12,085 nucleotides of DNA, taken from the NCBI GenBank assembly GCA_023419875.1, contig JAEZXM010000203.1, positions 1 to 12,085 of the forward strand, given 5' to 3'. The stretch comes from Pseudomonadota bacterium. Lineage in GTDB: Bacteria; Myxococcota; Myxococcia; Myxococcales; Anaeromyxobacteraceae. Positions 5,411 to 12,033 of this stretch are shown piece after piece. A model generated the notes under the pieces. The model had not been told where the DNA came from, did no database searches, and was given only the letters and a program-made list of their open reading frames with translations. Position 1 is the stretch's first letter, and every line of letters begins with the position of its first letter. The translations under genes were made by a program, and so were the position numbers.

Positions 5411-8080
5411 TCACGGCGTGTGATCCGACAGCCACGACGCCACCCAGAACAGCGCGGAGTTCCAGTTGATGGTCACCTCGTTCGTCGAGTACGAGTCGAT
5501 GTGGTCGAGGTAGCACTTGTGCGCCGCGCAGCCCGAGAGCTTGGTCTGCACGGCCGGGTCCTCGAGGCGCGAGTTCGGTCCGCCCGCGAGCGCGCCTGCG
5601 GGCGGGTGCGGATACGCCGCGTTGGCCTGGTTCGCCCAGAACCGGTGGTGCTGGTTCTGCGAGAACTTCGTGCCGTAGCCGGTCACGTAGCTCATGTTGA
5701 GGCCGTTGCGGCCGAGGATGTAGTCCATCGCCTCGAACGCGGCCCGGCGGTACTCGAGGTCCCAGGTGAGATCGAACGCCACCGCGAGGATGGCGATCTG
5801 GTTCAGCACCTGGCTGTTCGAGCCCCAGACGTACATGCCGTCGCCGGGGCGGTACGGCACCGGGTAGCCCTGCGCCTTCATCGTCGCGATGCGCTGGTCG
5901 GCGAGCGCGACGATCGCCTGCCGGAGCGCGAGCCGTTCCCGGAGCGGGAGCTGGTTGGGCACGAGCGCGAGGGTGAAGTCACCGAGGGCGGAGACGGAGC
6001 CCCAGCCGAAGCCGTCCGCGGGGATGCCCTTCGCGAGATAGGCCGGCGAGGACCGGACCGCGTCCTCGTAGGCCTTCTTGTCCGTGGTGACGAACAGCTC
6101 GGCCGCCGCCCAGTAGTACTCGTCCACGAGGTAGCCGTCTCCGTACGGACCGCCGCCGCCGCCGGGCTCGCAGACGACCGACGGGTTGGCGACGGCCGCG
6201 GCGTAGGCCTTCTCCGCCGCAGCGAGACACCGCTTCGCGAACGCGCGATCGAACGGGCGGAAGACGCGCGCGCACTGGGCCGCGGTGGCGGCGAGGTTCA
6301 AGGTCGCGGCGGTGCTCGGGCCGCGGAGGTGCCGCGGCTGCGCGTCCTGGTCCGGGCGGGTCGGGATGGCGGTCCAGACGTCGTCGTGGACCTTGTGCTG
6401 GGCCATCCCGGCGAACGGCTGGCCGTCCGGGATCTGCATCCGGAGCAGGAACTCCATCTCCCAGCGCGCCTCGTCGAGGGTGTCGGGTACGCCGTTCGCG
6501 TGCTCCGGGATCTTCTGCGTCCCGTCGCGCTGGGCCCAGCGGTGCAGGTTCGCGCGCTCCCAGGTGTTCATGAGCTGCCAGACGGCGATGCCGCCGTTCA
6601 CCACGTACTTGCCCTGGTCGCCGGCGTCGTACCAGCCGCCGCGCACGTCGAGCGAGTAGTTGCACACGCCGGGCAGGCACGGAACGAGCGTGTCGCCCTG
6701 GTTGGGCGAGATGCCGAGGTGGCCGGCCGGACGCGCCCAGCCGGCGCCGACGTACTGTGCGTCGATCGGGATGCCGCTCCGCTGGTGGTAGAAGAACGCG
6801 AGCGCGTCGCGCCGGAGCTGATCGTAGAGCGAGCCGGAGATGGCGAACGGGTAGCTCTTGATGTCGCCGACCTGCAGCGTATAGCCGGTGCCGGGCTTGA
6901 AGTACTTCGTGAAGTCGATGAGGTGGACCTTGTCGCCCGAGGCGACGTCGAGCCCGTGGACCGTCGTCTGGCCGGTCGCCACCACCGCGCCCGCGGCGTT
7001 CACGAGCTGCCAGGTCTGCGGGGTGGTCGCGTCGGTCACGAGGTTGGCGCGCTTCGGGCCGAGGACCACGTACCCGAGCTGGTTCACGCGGAGCGCGGGG
7101 CCGGTGTCGGGGACGTAGACCTGCTTTGCGCCCTTGAGGGAGACGTCGTCGAAGCAGATGGTGAAGCCGGCCGGGTTGGCGCCGCCCACCTGGAACTGGA
7201 TGGCGGGCGGGAGCGGGGGGAGGGAGTTGGAGAACGAGTAATGGTAGGCGGCCGGCGTCGTGCCGACGGCCACCGCCTCGTAGAGCGTGGCCGTGTACGG
7301 CGAATCCTTGAGCTGGACGATCGCCCGGATCGTCACCGGTACGCTCGCCGAGGCGACGAAGCTGAGCGCGTAGTGCTCGCCCTGCACCAGAGCCAGGTCG
7401 TTCTGGCCGGCGATCGAGTCCCACGGATTGGCGGTGCCCGGCGGGACGGTGACGCACATCTGCCCGCTCACCGCCGCGGCGGTGGTGCCGGACGACGTCC
7501 ACCAGGGATCGAGGTCCGCGTCGAAGGTGCCATTCTCGACGAGCTCCTGGTCCTCCGGCGGCGGGGCGTCGGTCAGGGAGACGTCGTCGAAGCAGACGGT
7601 GACGCTGGTGGCGCTGCCGCCCATCTGGAACTGGAGGGCGAGCGGGCCGGTGGGGAGCGAATCGGTGAACACGTAGCTGAAGACCGCTGGGCTCGTGCCG
7701 ACCGCAGCCGCCCCGGAGAAGGTCGCGGTGTACGGCGAGGGCGCGAGCTGGACCATCGGGTGGATCGTGATGGGCACGTCGGCCCGCGCCCTGAACGTGA
7801 GGGTGTACGCCTTGCCCTGCTCGAGCGGGAGCTCGTTCTGCCCGACGATCGCGTCCCACTGGTTCACGGTGCCGGGCGGGGCGGTGACGCACATCTCGCC
7901 GTTCGCGGTCACGGCGGTGGTGCCTGAGGTCGTCCACCAGTCCCCGGTATCGGACTCGAACGTGCCGTTCCGGACGAGCTCCGCTGCCCCGGCGGGAACG
8001 GCGGCGGAGGCGAGGAGCAGCGTGAGGGACAGAAGGCAGGCGCGCGGTCCGCGCCGTGAGGTGTCGTGTGACGGTCTCAT
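5411..8080 (-). CDS. Secreted GH9 cellulase: two CBM4/9-like modules-Ig-like-GH9
   Basis: An 889-residue secreted glycoside hydrolase family 9 enzyme acting on cellulose or related beta-glucan. The signal peptide is about residues 1-33 (RRGPR, then ACLLSLTLLLASAAVP, cleavage near AGAA). Two homologous beta-sandwich carbohydrate-binding modules follow (about 34-172 and 179-315), each starting ELVxNGTF and ending CFDDVSL. An Ig-like module typical of this GH9 subgroup spans about 328-415 (ALRVNQLGYVV). The GH9 domain covers 418-889: GGWYDAGDQGKYV (D485, D488), QNQHHRFW (H811-R813) and the general acid E868 in STNEVTINWNS. The CBM4-Ig-GH9 order is that of the CelK/CbhA group, so exo- or endo-action cannot be told from order alone. 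ATG 8080 is preceded by GGAGGAG with a 6-base spacer and leads straight into the signal peptide. A Gln replaces the His usual in DAGDHGKY. There is no dockerin. It is transcribed towards the first GH9 gene. Confidence 0.95.
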   Translation of the reverse strand: MRPSHDTSRRGPRACLLSLTLLLASAAVPAGAAELVRNGTFESDTGDWWTTSGTTAVTANGEMCVTAPPGTVNQWDAIVGQNELPLEQGKAYTLTFRARADVPITIHPMVQLAPSPYTATFSGAAAVGTSPAVFSYVFTDSLPTGPLALQFQMGGSATSVTVCFDDVSLTDAPPPEDQELVENGTFDADLDPWWTSSGTTAAAVSGQMCVTVPPGTANPWDSIAGQNDLALVQGEHYALSFVASASVPVTIRAIVQLKDSPYTATLYEAVAVGTTPAAYHYSFSNSLPPLPPAIQFQVGGANPAGFTICFDDVSLKGAKQVYVPDTGPALRVNQLGYVVLGPKRANLVTDATTPQTWQLVNAAGAVVATGQTTVHGLDVASGDKVHLIDFTKYFKPGTGYTLQVGDIKSYPFAISGSLYDQLRRDALAFFYHQRSGIPIDAQYVGAGWARPAGHLGISPNQGDTLVPCLPGVCNYSLDVRGGWYDAGDQGKYVVNGGIAVWQLMNTWERANLHRWAQRDGTQKIPEHANGVPDTLDEARWEMEFLLRMQIPDGQPFAGMAQHKVHDDVWTAIPTRPDQDAQPRHLRGPSTAATLNLAATAAQCARVFRPFDRAFAKRCLAAAEKAYAAAVANPSVVCEPGGGGGPYGDGYLVDEYYWAAAELFVTTDKKAYEDAVRSSPAYLAKGIPADGFGWGSVSALGDFTLALVPNQLPLRERLALRQAIVALADQRIATMKAQGYPVPYRPGDGMYVWGSNSQVLNQIAILAVAFDLTWDLEYRRAAFEAMDYILGRNGLNMSYVTGYGTKFSQNQHHRFWANQANAAYPHPPAGALAGGPNSRLEDPAVQTKLSGCAAHKCYLDHIDSYSTNEVTINWNSALFWVASWLSDHTP
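7136..7981 (-). repeat. Duplicated CBM4/9-like module within the second GH9 gene
   Basis: Copy one is at 7981-7565 and copy two at 7546-7136 on the minus strand, corresponding to residues 34-172 and 179-315. The copies align almost without gaps and share NGTF, the WWT(T/S)SGTT segment, a cysteine after GEM/GQM, PPGT, a second Trp (W75 and W220), SPYTAT and CFDDVSL. The Trp pairs and the two cysteines (C64/C163 and C209/C309) are kept in both. Retention of these residues suggests both copies still fold and bind ligand. A proline-rich joint of about six residues (PPPEDQ) separates them. Confidence 0.8.
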
Positions 8081-8247
8081 CGAAGGCTCCTCCAGTGCAC
8101 GCACTGTCAGAAAAGTTCCGAGGCGAAGCGGCAGGCGCGAATCCTCGAACGGGCATCCGTTCACGCCAGGTGACACGTGGGACGATTGGCGAAATGCTAG
8201 CGACGCGATGACGCGGCCGGAAGCTTCTTTTTCGTGCCAGTCGCGCT

Positions 8248-8263
8248 CGTACGGGCCGGTACG
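8248..8263. promoter_or_regulatory. 16-base near-palindrome, operator candidate
   Basis: CGTACGGGCCGGTACG pairs with its own reverse complement at seven of eight positions. It lies 10 bases downstream (in the minus-strand sense) of the TATATG -10 candidate, near the expected transcription start, where a repressor would block initiation. I do not recognise it as the site of a known regulator. Confidence 0.35.
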
Positions 8264-8288
8264 CTTGCTTCACATATAGTGTAAACGC

Positions 8289-8300
8289 GCAAACGGTTGC
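8289..8300. promoter_or_regulatory. LacI-type operator candidate
   Basis: GCAAACGGTTGC is a 12-base near-palindrome with five of six pairs and a central CG, the general form of LacI-family operators. It lies just upstream of the AT-rich -10 candidate of the second GH9 gene. LacI-family repressors that respond to cello-oligosaccharides control cellulase genes in some bacteria, which makes the position sensible, but no regulator gene is in the window and the match is short. Confidence 0.35.
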
Positions 8301-8343
8301 CGCACGCGTGCCGGGTGTTCCCGGGGGAGCGCCTTGCCTACAT

Positions 8344-8366
8344 CCGCCGCAGGAAGCGCACGGCGG
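8344..8366 (-). terminator. Stem-loop after the sixA stop, weak terminator candidate
   Basis: CCGCCG (8344-8349) and CGGCGG (8361-8366) form a 6-bp stem with an 11-base loop, 16 bases beyond the sixA stop codon on the minus strand. There is no T-run. It could slow read-through from sixA into the second GH9 gene, but stems of this size are frequent in sequence of this composition. Confidence 0.25.
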
Positions 8367-8381
8367 CGCCCGGCAGGCCCG

Positions 8382-8831
8382 TCACTCCCCGGCAGGCCGC
8401 TCGATCCAGGCAAGCCGCACCGATCGCCCGTCCACCTCGAGCGCCGCAATCGCGCCGGGTTTCACCTCGACGTCCTTCCCGGCGGCGCGCGCCACCGCCT
8501 CGGCGAGCTCCGGGTTGTGGCCGACGAGGGCCGTGCCGGGGGCGGCGGCGCGGACGAGCGCGAGGAGCTCGTCGCCTTCGGACGCGCCCGAGGCGAGCCG
8601 CGGCTCCTCCCCGAGCGGCGCACCGGTCGCGCGGGCGAGGAGCTCGGCCGTCTCCCGCGCGCGGGTGAAGGGCGAGGTGACGACACGCGAGACAGCGAGC
8701 CGCGCGCCGAGCGCCGCGAGCAACCGGACGAACCGTGCGCGGCCATCGGGCGTGAGCCGGCGGGCGGCGTCGTCGCCGGCGCTCGGCTCGGCCTTGGCGT
8801 GGCGGACGAGGTAGACGCGGTGGGCGGGCAT
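8382..8831 (-). CDS. sixA: SixA-type phosphohistidine phosphatase (histidine phosphatase superfamily)
   Basis: A 149-residue protein of the short branch-2-like histidine phosphatases. Family members remove phosphate from phosphohistidine; E. coli SixA acts on phosphotransfer proteins, but the substrate here is unknown. Visible features are the N-terminal motif VYLVRHAKAE with R10 and nucleophile H11, the segment TSPFTRARETAE carrying R57, and GHNPE with the second catalytic histidine H105. The length matches SixA (about 160 residues) and there is no signal peptide, so it is cytoplasmic. The start is ATG 8831; the Shine-Dalgarno GGGA is weak. An 11-bp REP-like hairpin ends 13 bases upstream of the start codon. 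The gene lies 116 bases downstream of treY in the same direction, so co-transcription is possible though the repeats may separate them. All catalytic residues are present. The RHA form in place of RHG is common in this group. Confidence 0.88.
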   Translation of the reverse strand: MPAHRVYLVRHAKAEPSAGDDAARRLTPDGRARFVRLLAALGARLAVSRVVTSPFTRARETAELLARATGAPLGEEPRLASGASEGDELLALVRAAAPGTALVGHNPELAEAVARAAGKDVEVKPGAIAALEVDGRSVRLAWIERPAGE

Positions 8832-8844
8832 GCGGGTCCCGTTG

Positions 8845-8877
8845 CCGCTCGCCCTTCGACAGGCTCAGGGCGAGCGG
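8845..8877 (+). repeat. REP-like palindrome, copy 1
   Basis: CCGCTCGCCCT (8845-8855) and AGGGCGAGCGG (8867-8877) form a perfect 11-bp stem around the 11-base loop TCGACAGGCTC (8856-8866). It is half of an inverted pair with copy 2, 12 bases away, like the paired units of bacterial REP/BIME elements. It lies between treY and sixA. From memory, elements with this core are frequent between genes in many high-GC bacteria; I could not check this. Confidence 0.85.
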
Positions 8878-8889
8878 GCTCTCTCAACT

Positions 8890-8922
8890 CCGCTCGTGGT
8901 GAGCCTGTCGAACCACGAGCGG
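8890..8922 (-). repeat. REP-like palindrome, copy 2 (inverted relative to copy 1)
   Basis: CCGCTCGTGGT (8890-8900) and ACCACGAGCGG (8912-8922) form a perfect 11-bp stem around GAGCCTGTCGA (8901-8911), the exact reverse complement of the copy 1 loop. The inner stem differs from copy 1 at three or four base pairs, yet both sides change together, so pairing is kept. It lies 25 bases downstream of the treY stop codon and could form in the treY 3' end. Confidence 0.85.
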
Positions 8923-8947
8923 GAGCGTGCGCTCCTCCCGGAGGTGC

Positions 8948-11900
8948 TCACTCCGACACGAGCAACGCCACCGGAAAATCAGCATACAGCGCCGACAAGG
9001 GGATGCCCTCGCCCGCATGGTGCGCGCCCGTGACGACGTCCCGCCAGCGGCGCGGCAAGCCGGAGAGGGGGAGGGCGCCCTCGAGCCGGAGCGCGCCGCC
9101 GCTCCGCTCGAGCGACGGGAGCACGAGCCGCGGCGCGGCGCAGACGGCGGCGCGCCCTCCACGCACCCGGGCGAAGGCGAAGACGCGATCGGAGTCCCGG
9201 CCGGTCGCGGCGAGCGGCAGGTAGTCGCCCTCGAGCAGGAGCTCGCGCTCGGACCTCCTGATCTGGAGCCCGGCGTGCAGGAGGAAGAGCTTCGCCCTCC
9301 CGTCGGCGAGCGCCGCGGGATCGGCGAGCGCGCGGGCGAGCGCGGCACGGTCGCGTCCGGACGCGAGCTCGCCCTGGAGCGCCTCCAGCGCGTGTCGCCG
9401 GCGATCCCAGTCCACCGGCCGCCGGTTGTCCGGGTCCACGAGGGAGAGGTCCCACAGCTCCGTCCCCTGGTAGACGTCCGGCACGCCGGGCGCGAAGAGC
9501 CGGATCGCGAGCTGCGAGAGCGACGAGACCCGGCCCGCGCGCGCGATCCGCCCGGCGAGCGCCCCCATCTGCTCGAGGAACGGCGGGCTCCCGAGGATCC
9601 GCTCCAGGAACGCCTTCACCCCGCTCTCGTACTCCTCGTCGGGATTGGTCCAGCTCGTGTGCCGCTTGGCCTCGCGGAGCGCCTTCTGGAAGTACGCGAG
9701 CATCCGCTCCAGGAAGGCCGCGTGCTCGGGCGTGCCGGGCTTCACCCCCTCGTCCGGCCAGGCGCCGGCCAGGGTCTGGTAGACGAGGTACTCGTCCCGC
9801 GGATCGGGTGCGGCGCGGCCGCCGGCCCTGCGCACCTGGGCCCGGTGCGCGCGGGACCAGCGCCCCACGGCCGAACGCCAGTCCCCCGGGATCTCGGTGA
9901 GCGCGGAGATCCGGACGCGGACGTCCTCGCTGCGCTTCGTGTCGTGGGTGGTGCCGGGCGAGAGCGAGGCCGCCATCCGCGTGCGGCGGCGGGCGAGGAG
10001 CGCGTGCACGTCGGCGGGCGGCGTCCCGAACCGATCCGGTTCGCCGCCCACCTCGTTGAGCGAGGCGAGCCGCACGTACGTGTAGAAGGCCGTGTCCTCC
10101 GCGGCCTTGGCGTGGACAGGTCCGGTCACCTGCTGGAGGCGGAGCGCGAACTCGACCCACGCCTGGCGGTCCAGCTCGGAGAGGCCGTCGGGGTATCGCT
10201 GGAGGATGACGTCGCGCAGGAAGTCGTAGATCGACGGATCGACGAGCGGGCTCCGCCGTCGGGCCCGGGCCATGGTCGCCTCGACCACCGCCCGCGTCCG
10301 GTCGTCCACCTCGCCGCGGCGGGTGACGTACGTCCGGTACACCGGGAACAGGGCCACGTACTCGACCAGCGCGCGGGTGAGCTCGTTCTGGGTGAAGTCG
10401 CGGGTCCGGCGGTCGGTCTCGGCGATGCCGGCGAGCCGGTGGGCGAGCATGTTCACCTCGCTCGCCATCGCCGCCGACATCACGAGCCGCTTCTTCTCCG
10501 CCACGATCTCGTGCCACTCCTCGCGCCCGCCGGCGACGCGCTGCCAGAGGGCCTCGAAGGCGCGCTCCGCGCCCGCGTCCACGAACAGGCCGTTGAGCGC
10601 GGCGAGCAGCTCGTAGCCCGTGGTCCCGTCCACGTCCCAGTCCTCCGGGAGCGGCTCGGTACCGACGAGCACCTTCTCGACCACGACGTAGAGCGGCCGC
10701 CGCGGGAGACGCGACAGCTCCAGCTCCTCGAAGACGCGGTCGAGGAGCGCGGGCTCGAGCGCCGGATCGAGCGCCCCGCCGCGCTGGGCCGCGAGCGCCC
10801 GGCAGCGCTCGAGCAGGAACGACGCCTGGAGGCGCCGGAAGTACGCGAACGGGACGTACAGACCGTCGGGGTGATCGATCCTGAGCCCGGTGGCGAGCCC
10901 TTCGCGCAGGAGGCCCAGCACCACCTTGTGGGCCTGGGCGAAGACCGCCGGCTCCTCCATCCGGATCGCCGCGAGCCCGTTGACGTCGAAGAACCGCCGG
11001 TAGTTGATCTCCTCGCCCGCCACCCGCCAGAAGGCGAGCCGGTATGCCTGCGCGTCGAGCAGCTTCTGGAGGAGGTCGAAGCTGCGCGGGTCGCCCGGGG
11101 TGCCGTTGAAGATCCGGATGTTCCCGTCGACGTGGGCGCGGATCGTCTCGTTCTGCTCGCAGAGCGTGGCGAGCCGCCGCTTCGCGACCTCCTTCTCGCG
11201 GGCGCGCTCGAGCACCGCGGGCTGCGACGTCTCGGTGCGCGGCGAGAGCTTCTCGAGCGCGGTGCAGATGGACTCGAGATCCTGCACGCCCGCGTCCGAC
11301 GGGCCGAGGCGCTCCGCGAGCTCCGGCAGGCGGTGGCGGAGCACGAGCGGGACCGAGCGTGGGTTCACCGGGAAGGCGTGGTCGTAGTAGCGGACGAGCA
11401 GCGTCCCGCCGTCCCGGCACAGCTTGAGCTCGCCGCGCTCCAGGACGCGACCGAACTGGTCGCCGAGCACCGGCACCAGCACCCGGTACCCGAGCTCGCG
11501 CTTGAGCGGGGTCCAGTCCACGTCGAAGGCGCTGGCGTGCAGCGAGGACGGGCCGTTCTCGAGCACGTCCATCCACCACGCGTTGGCGGCGCCGATCCCC
11601 ATGTGGTTGGGCACGAAGTCGAGGACGAGCCCCATCCCGCGAGAGGTGCACTCGAAGGCGAGGCGCCGGAACGCCTCCTCACCCCCGAGCTCCGGGTTCA
11701 CGCGGTCGTAGGCGACGACGTCGTAGCCGTGCTTCGAGCCGGGCGCCGCGGCGAGGATCGGCGATAGGTAGACGTCCGAGATCCCGAGCGCGTGCAGGTA
11801 CGGCACGACGCGCGCTGCGGCGTCGAAGCCGAACCCGGCGTGGAGCTGGAAGCGGTAGGTCGAGCCCGGACGGCGGGTCACCACCTCGCCGCGGGTGATC

Positions 11901-11959
11901 GCCTGGTTGAGGTCGAGGAGCAGCTCCTCGACCGTCGCCTGCCCCGCCGTCGTCGCCAA
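8948..11959 (-). CDS. treY: Maltooligosyltrehalose synthase
   Basis: A 1003-residue cytoplasmic GH13 enzyme that isomerises the reducing-end alpha-1,4 bond of maltooligosaccharides to alpha,alpha-1,1, making maltooligosyltrehalose for release of trehalose by TreZ. Hallmarks in order: STYRFQLHAGFGF (33-45) and SDVYLSPILAAAPGSKHGYD (61-80) of the TreY N-terminus; LVLDFVPNHMG (111-121); nucleophile region GLRIDHPDGLY (D362); acid/base region VVVEKVLVGTEPLP (E428); GTTHDTKRSEDVR (D673); and the late VPDVYQGTELWD (826-837). The length is at the upper end of the family. The TTG start at 11959 is preceded by AAGGA with an 8-base spacer, and an in-frame TAA 18 bases further upstream leaves no earlier start. 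About 32 residues precede the conserved core. No treZ, treS or glycogen gene is in the window. REP-like hairpins lie on both sides. The catalytic set is complete and the call is firm. Confidence 0.95.
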   Translation of the reverse strand: MATTAGQATVEELLLDLNQAITRGEVVTRRPGSTYRFQLHAGFGFDAAARVVPYLHALGISDVYLSPILAAAPGSKHGYDVVAYDRVNPELGGEEAFRRLAFECTSRGMGLVLDFVPNHMGIGAANAWWMDVLENGPSSLHASAFDVDWTPLKRELGYRVLVPVLGDQFGRVLERGELKLCRDGGTLLVRYYDHAFPVNPRSVPLVLRHRLPELAERLGPSDAGVQDLESICTALEKLSPRTETSQPAVLERAREKEVAKRRLATLCEQNETIRAHVDGNIRIFNGTPGDPRSFDLLQKLLDAQAYRLAFWRVAGEEINYRRFFDVNGLAAIRMEEPAVFAQAHKVVLGLLREGLATGLRIDHPDGLYVPFAYFRRLQASFLLERCRALAAQRGGALDPALEPALLDRVFEELELSRLPRRPLYVVVEKVLVGTEPLPEDWDVDGTTGYELLAALNGLFVDAGAERAFEALWQRVAGGREEWHEIVAEKKRLVMSAAMASEVNMLAHRLAGIAETDRRTRDFTQNELTRALVEYVALFPVYRTYVTRRGEVDDRTRAVVEATMARARRRSPLVDPSIYDFLRDVILQRYPDGLSELDRQAWVEFALRLQQVTGPVHAKAAEDTAFYTYVRLASLNEVGGEPDRFGTPPADVHALLARRRTRMAASLSPGTTHDTKRSEDVRVRISALTEIPGDWRSAVGRWSRAHRAQVRRAGGRAAPDPRDEYLVYQTLAGAWPDEGVKPGTPEHAAFLERMLAYFQKALREAKRHTSWTNPDEEYESGVKAFLERILGSPPFLEQMGALAGRIARAGRVSSLSQLAIRLFAPGVPDVYQGTELWDLSLVDPDNRRPVDWDRRRHALEALQGELASGRDRAALARALADPAALADGRAKLFLLHAGLQIRRSERELLLEGDYLPLAATGRDSDRVFAFARVRGGRAAVCAAPRLVLPSLERSGGALRLEGALPLSGLPRRWRDVVTGAHHAGEGIPLSALYADFPVALLVSE

Positions 11960-11996
11960 TGCCGCCGTCCTTTTTGTTTACGGGGCGTGCCGCCCC

Positions 11997-12033
11997 GCCC
12001 CGCCGTCCTGAGCCTGTCGAAGGGCGTCGGGGC
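11997..12033 (-). repeat. REP-like palindrome, copy 3, upstream of treY
   Basis: The loop GAGCCTGTCGA (12010-12020) is identical to copy 2. The arms 11997-12009 and 12021-12033 pair at 12 of 13 positions, including one G-T wobble and one C-T mismatch. The arm sequence is unrelated to copies 1 and 2 beyond the few bases next to the loop. It lies 38 bases upstream of the treY start codon. The mismatch suggests an older, decaying copy. Confidence 0.75.

Larger units (their letters stand above)
8081..8381 (-). promoter_or_regulatory. Upstream region of the second GH9 gene with AT-rich -10 candidate
   Basis: This 301-base region holds no gene that I can support. On the minus strand it contains an AT-rich island, unusual for this sequence, with TATATG (8278-8273, four of six matches to TATAAT). 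No good -35 lies 16-18 bases upstream, so an activator or an alternative sigma factor would be needed. If used, it gives a leader of about 185 bases ending in GGAGGAG before ATG 8080. The right end (8300-8381) is the 3' flank of sixA. The role is inferred from position and base composition. Confidence 0.4.

Noticed and set aside
8081..8176. N-terminal extension of the second GH9 enzyme from the ATG at 8176
   Set aside because: The signal peptide begins at ATG 8080, which has a near-perfect GGAGGAG site; the extension has neither.
8371..8398. 9-base direct repeat CGGCAGGCC at 8371-8379 and 8390-8398 around the sixA stop codon
   Set aside because: Too short and too GC-rich to be taken as an attachment site or target-site duplication; no mobile element lies between the copies.
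8927..11767. Long plus-strand reading frame opposite treY (946 codons), and similar long frames opposite both GH9 genes and the ATPase
   Set aside because: They are antisense shadows created by high GC at third codon positions. Their products are Arg-, Gly- and Glu-rich low-complexity sequence with no domains, and the opposite strand encodes clear families with catalytic motifs.
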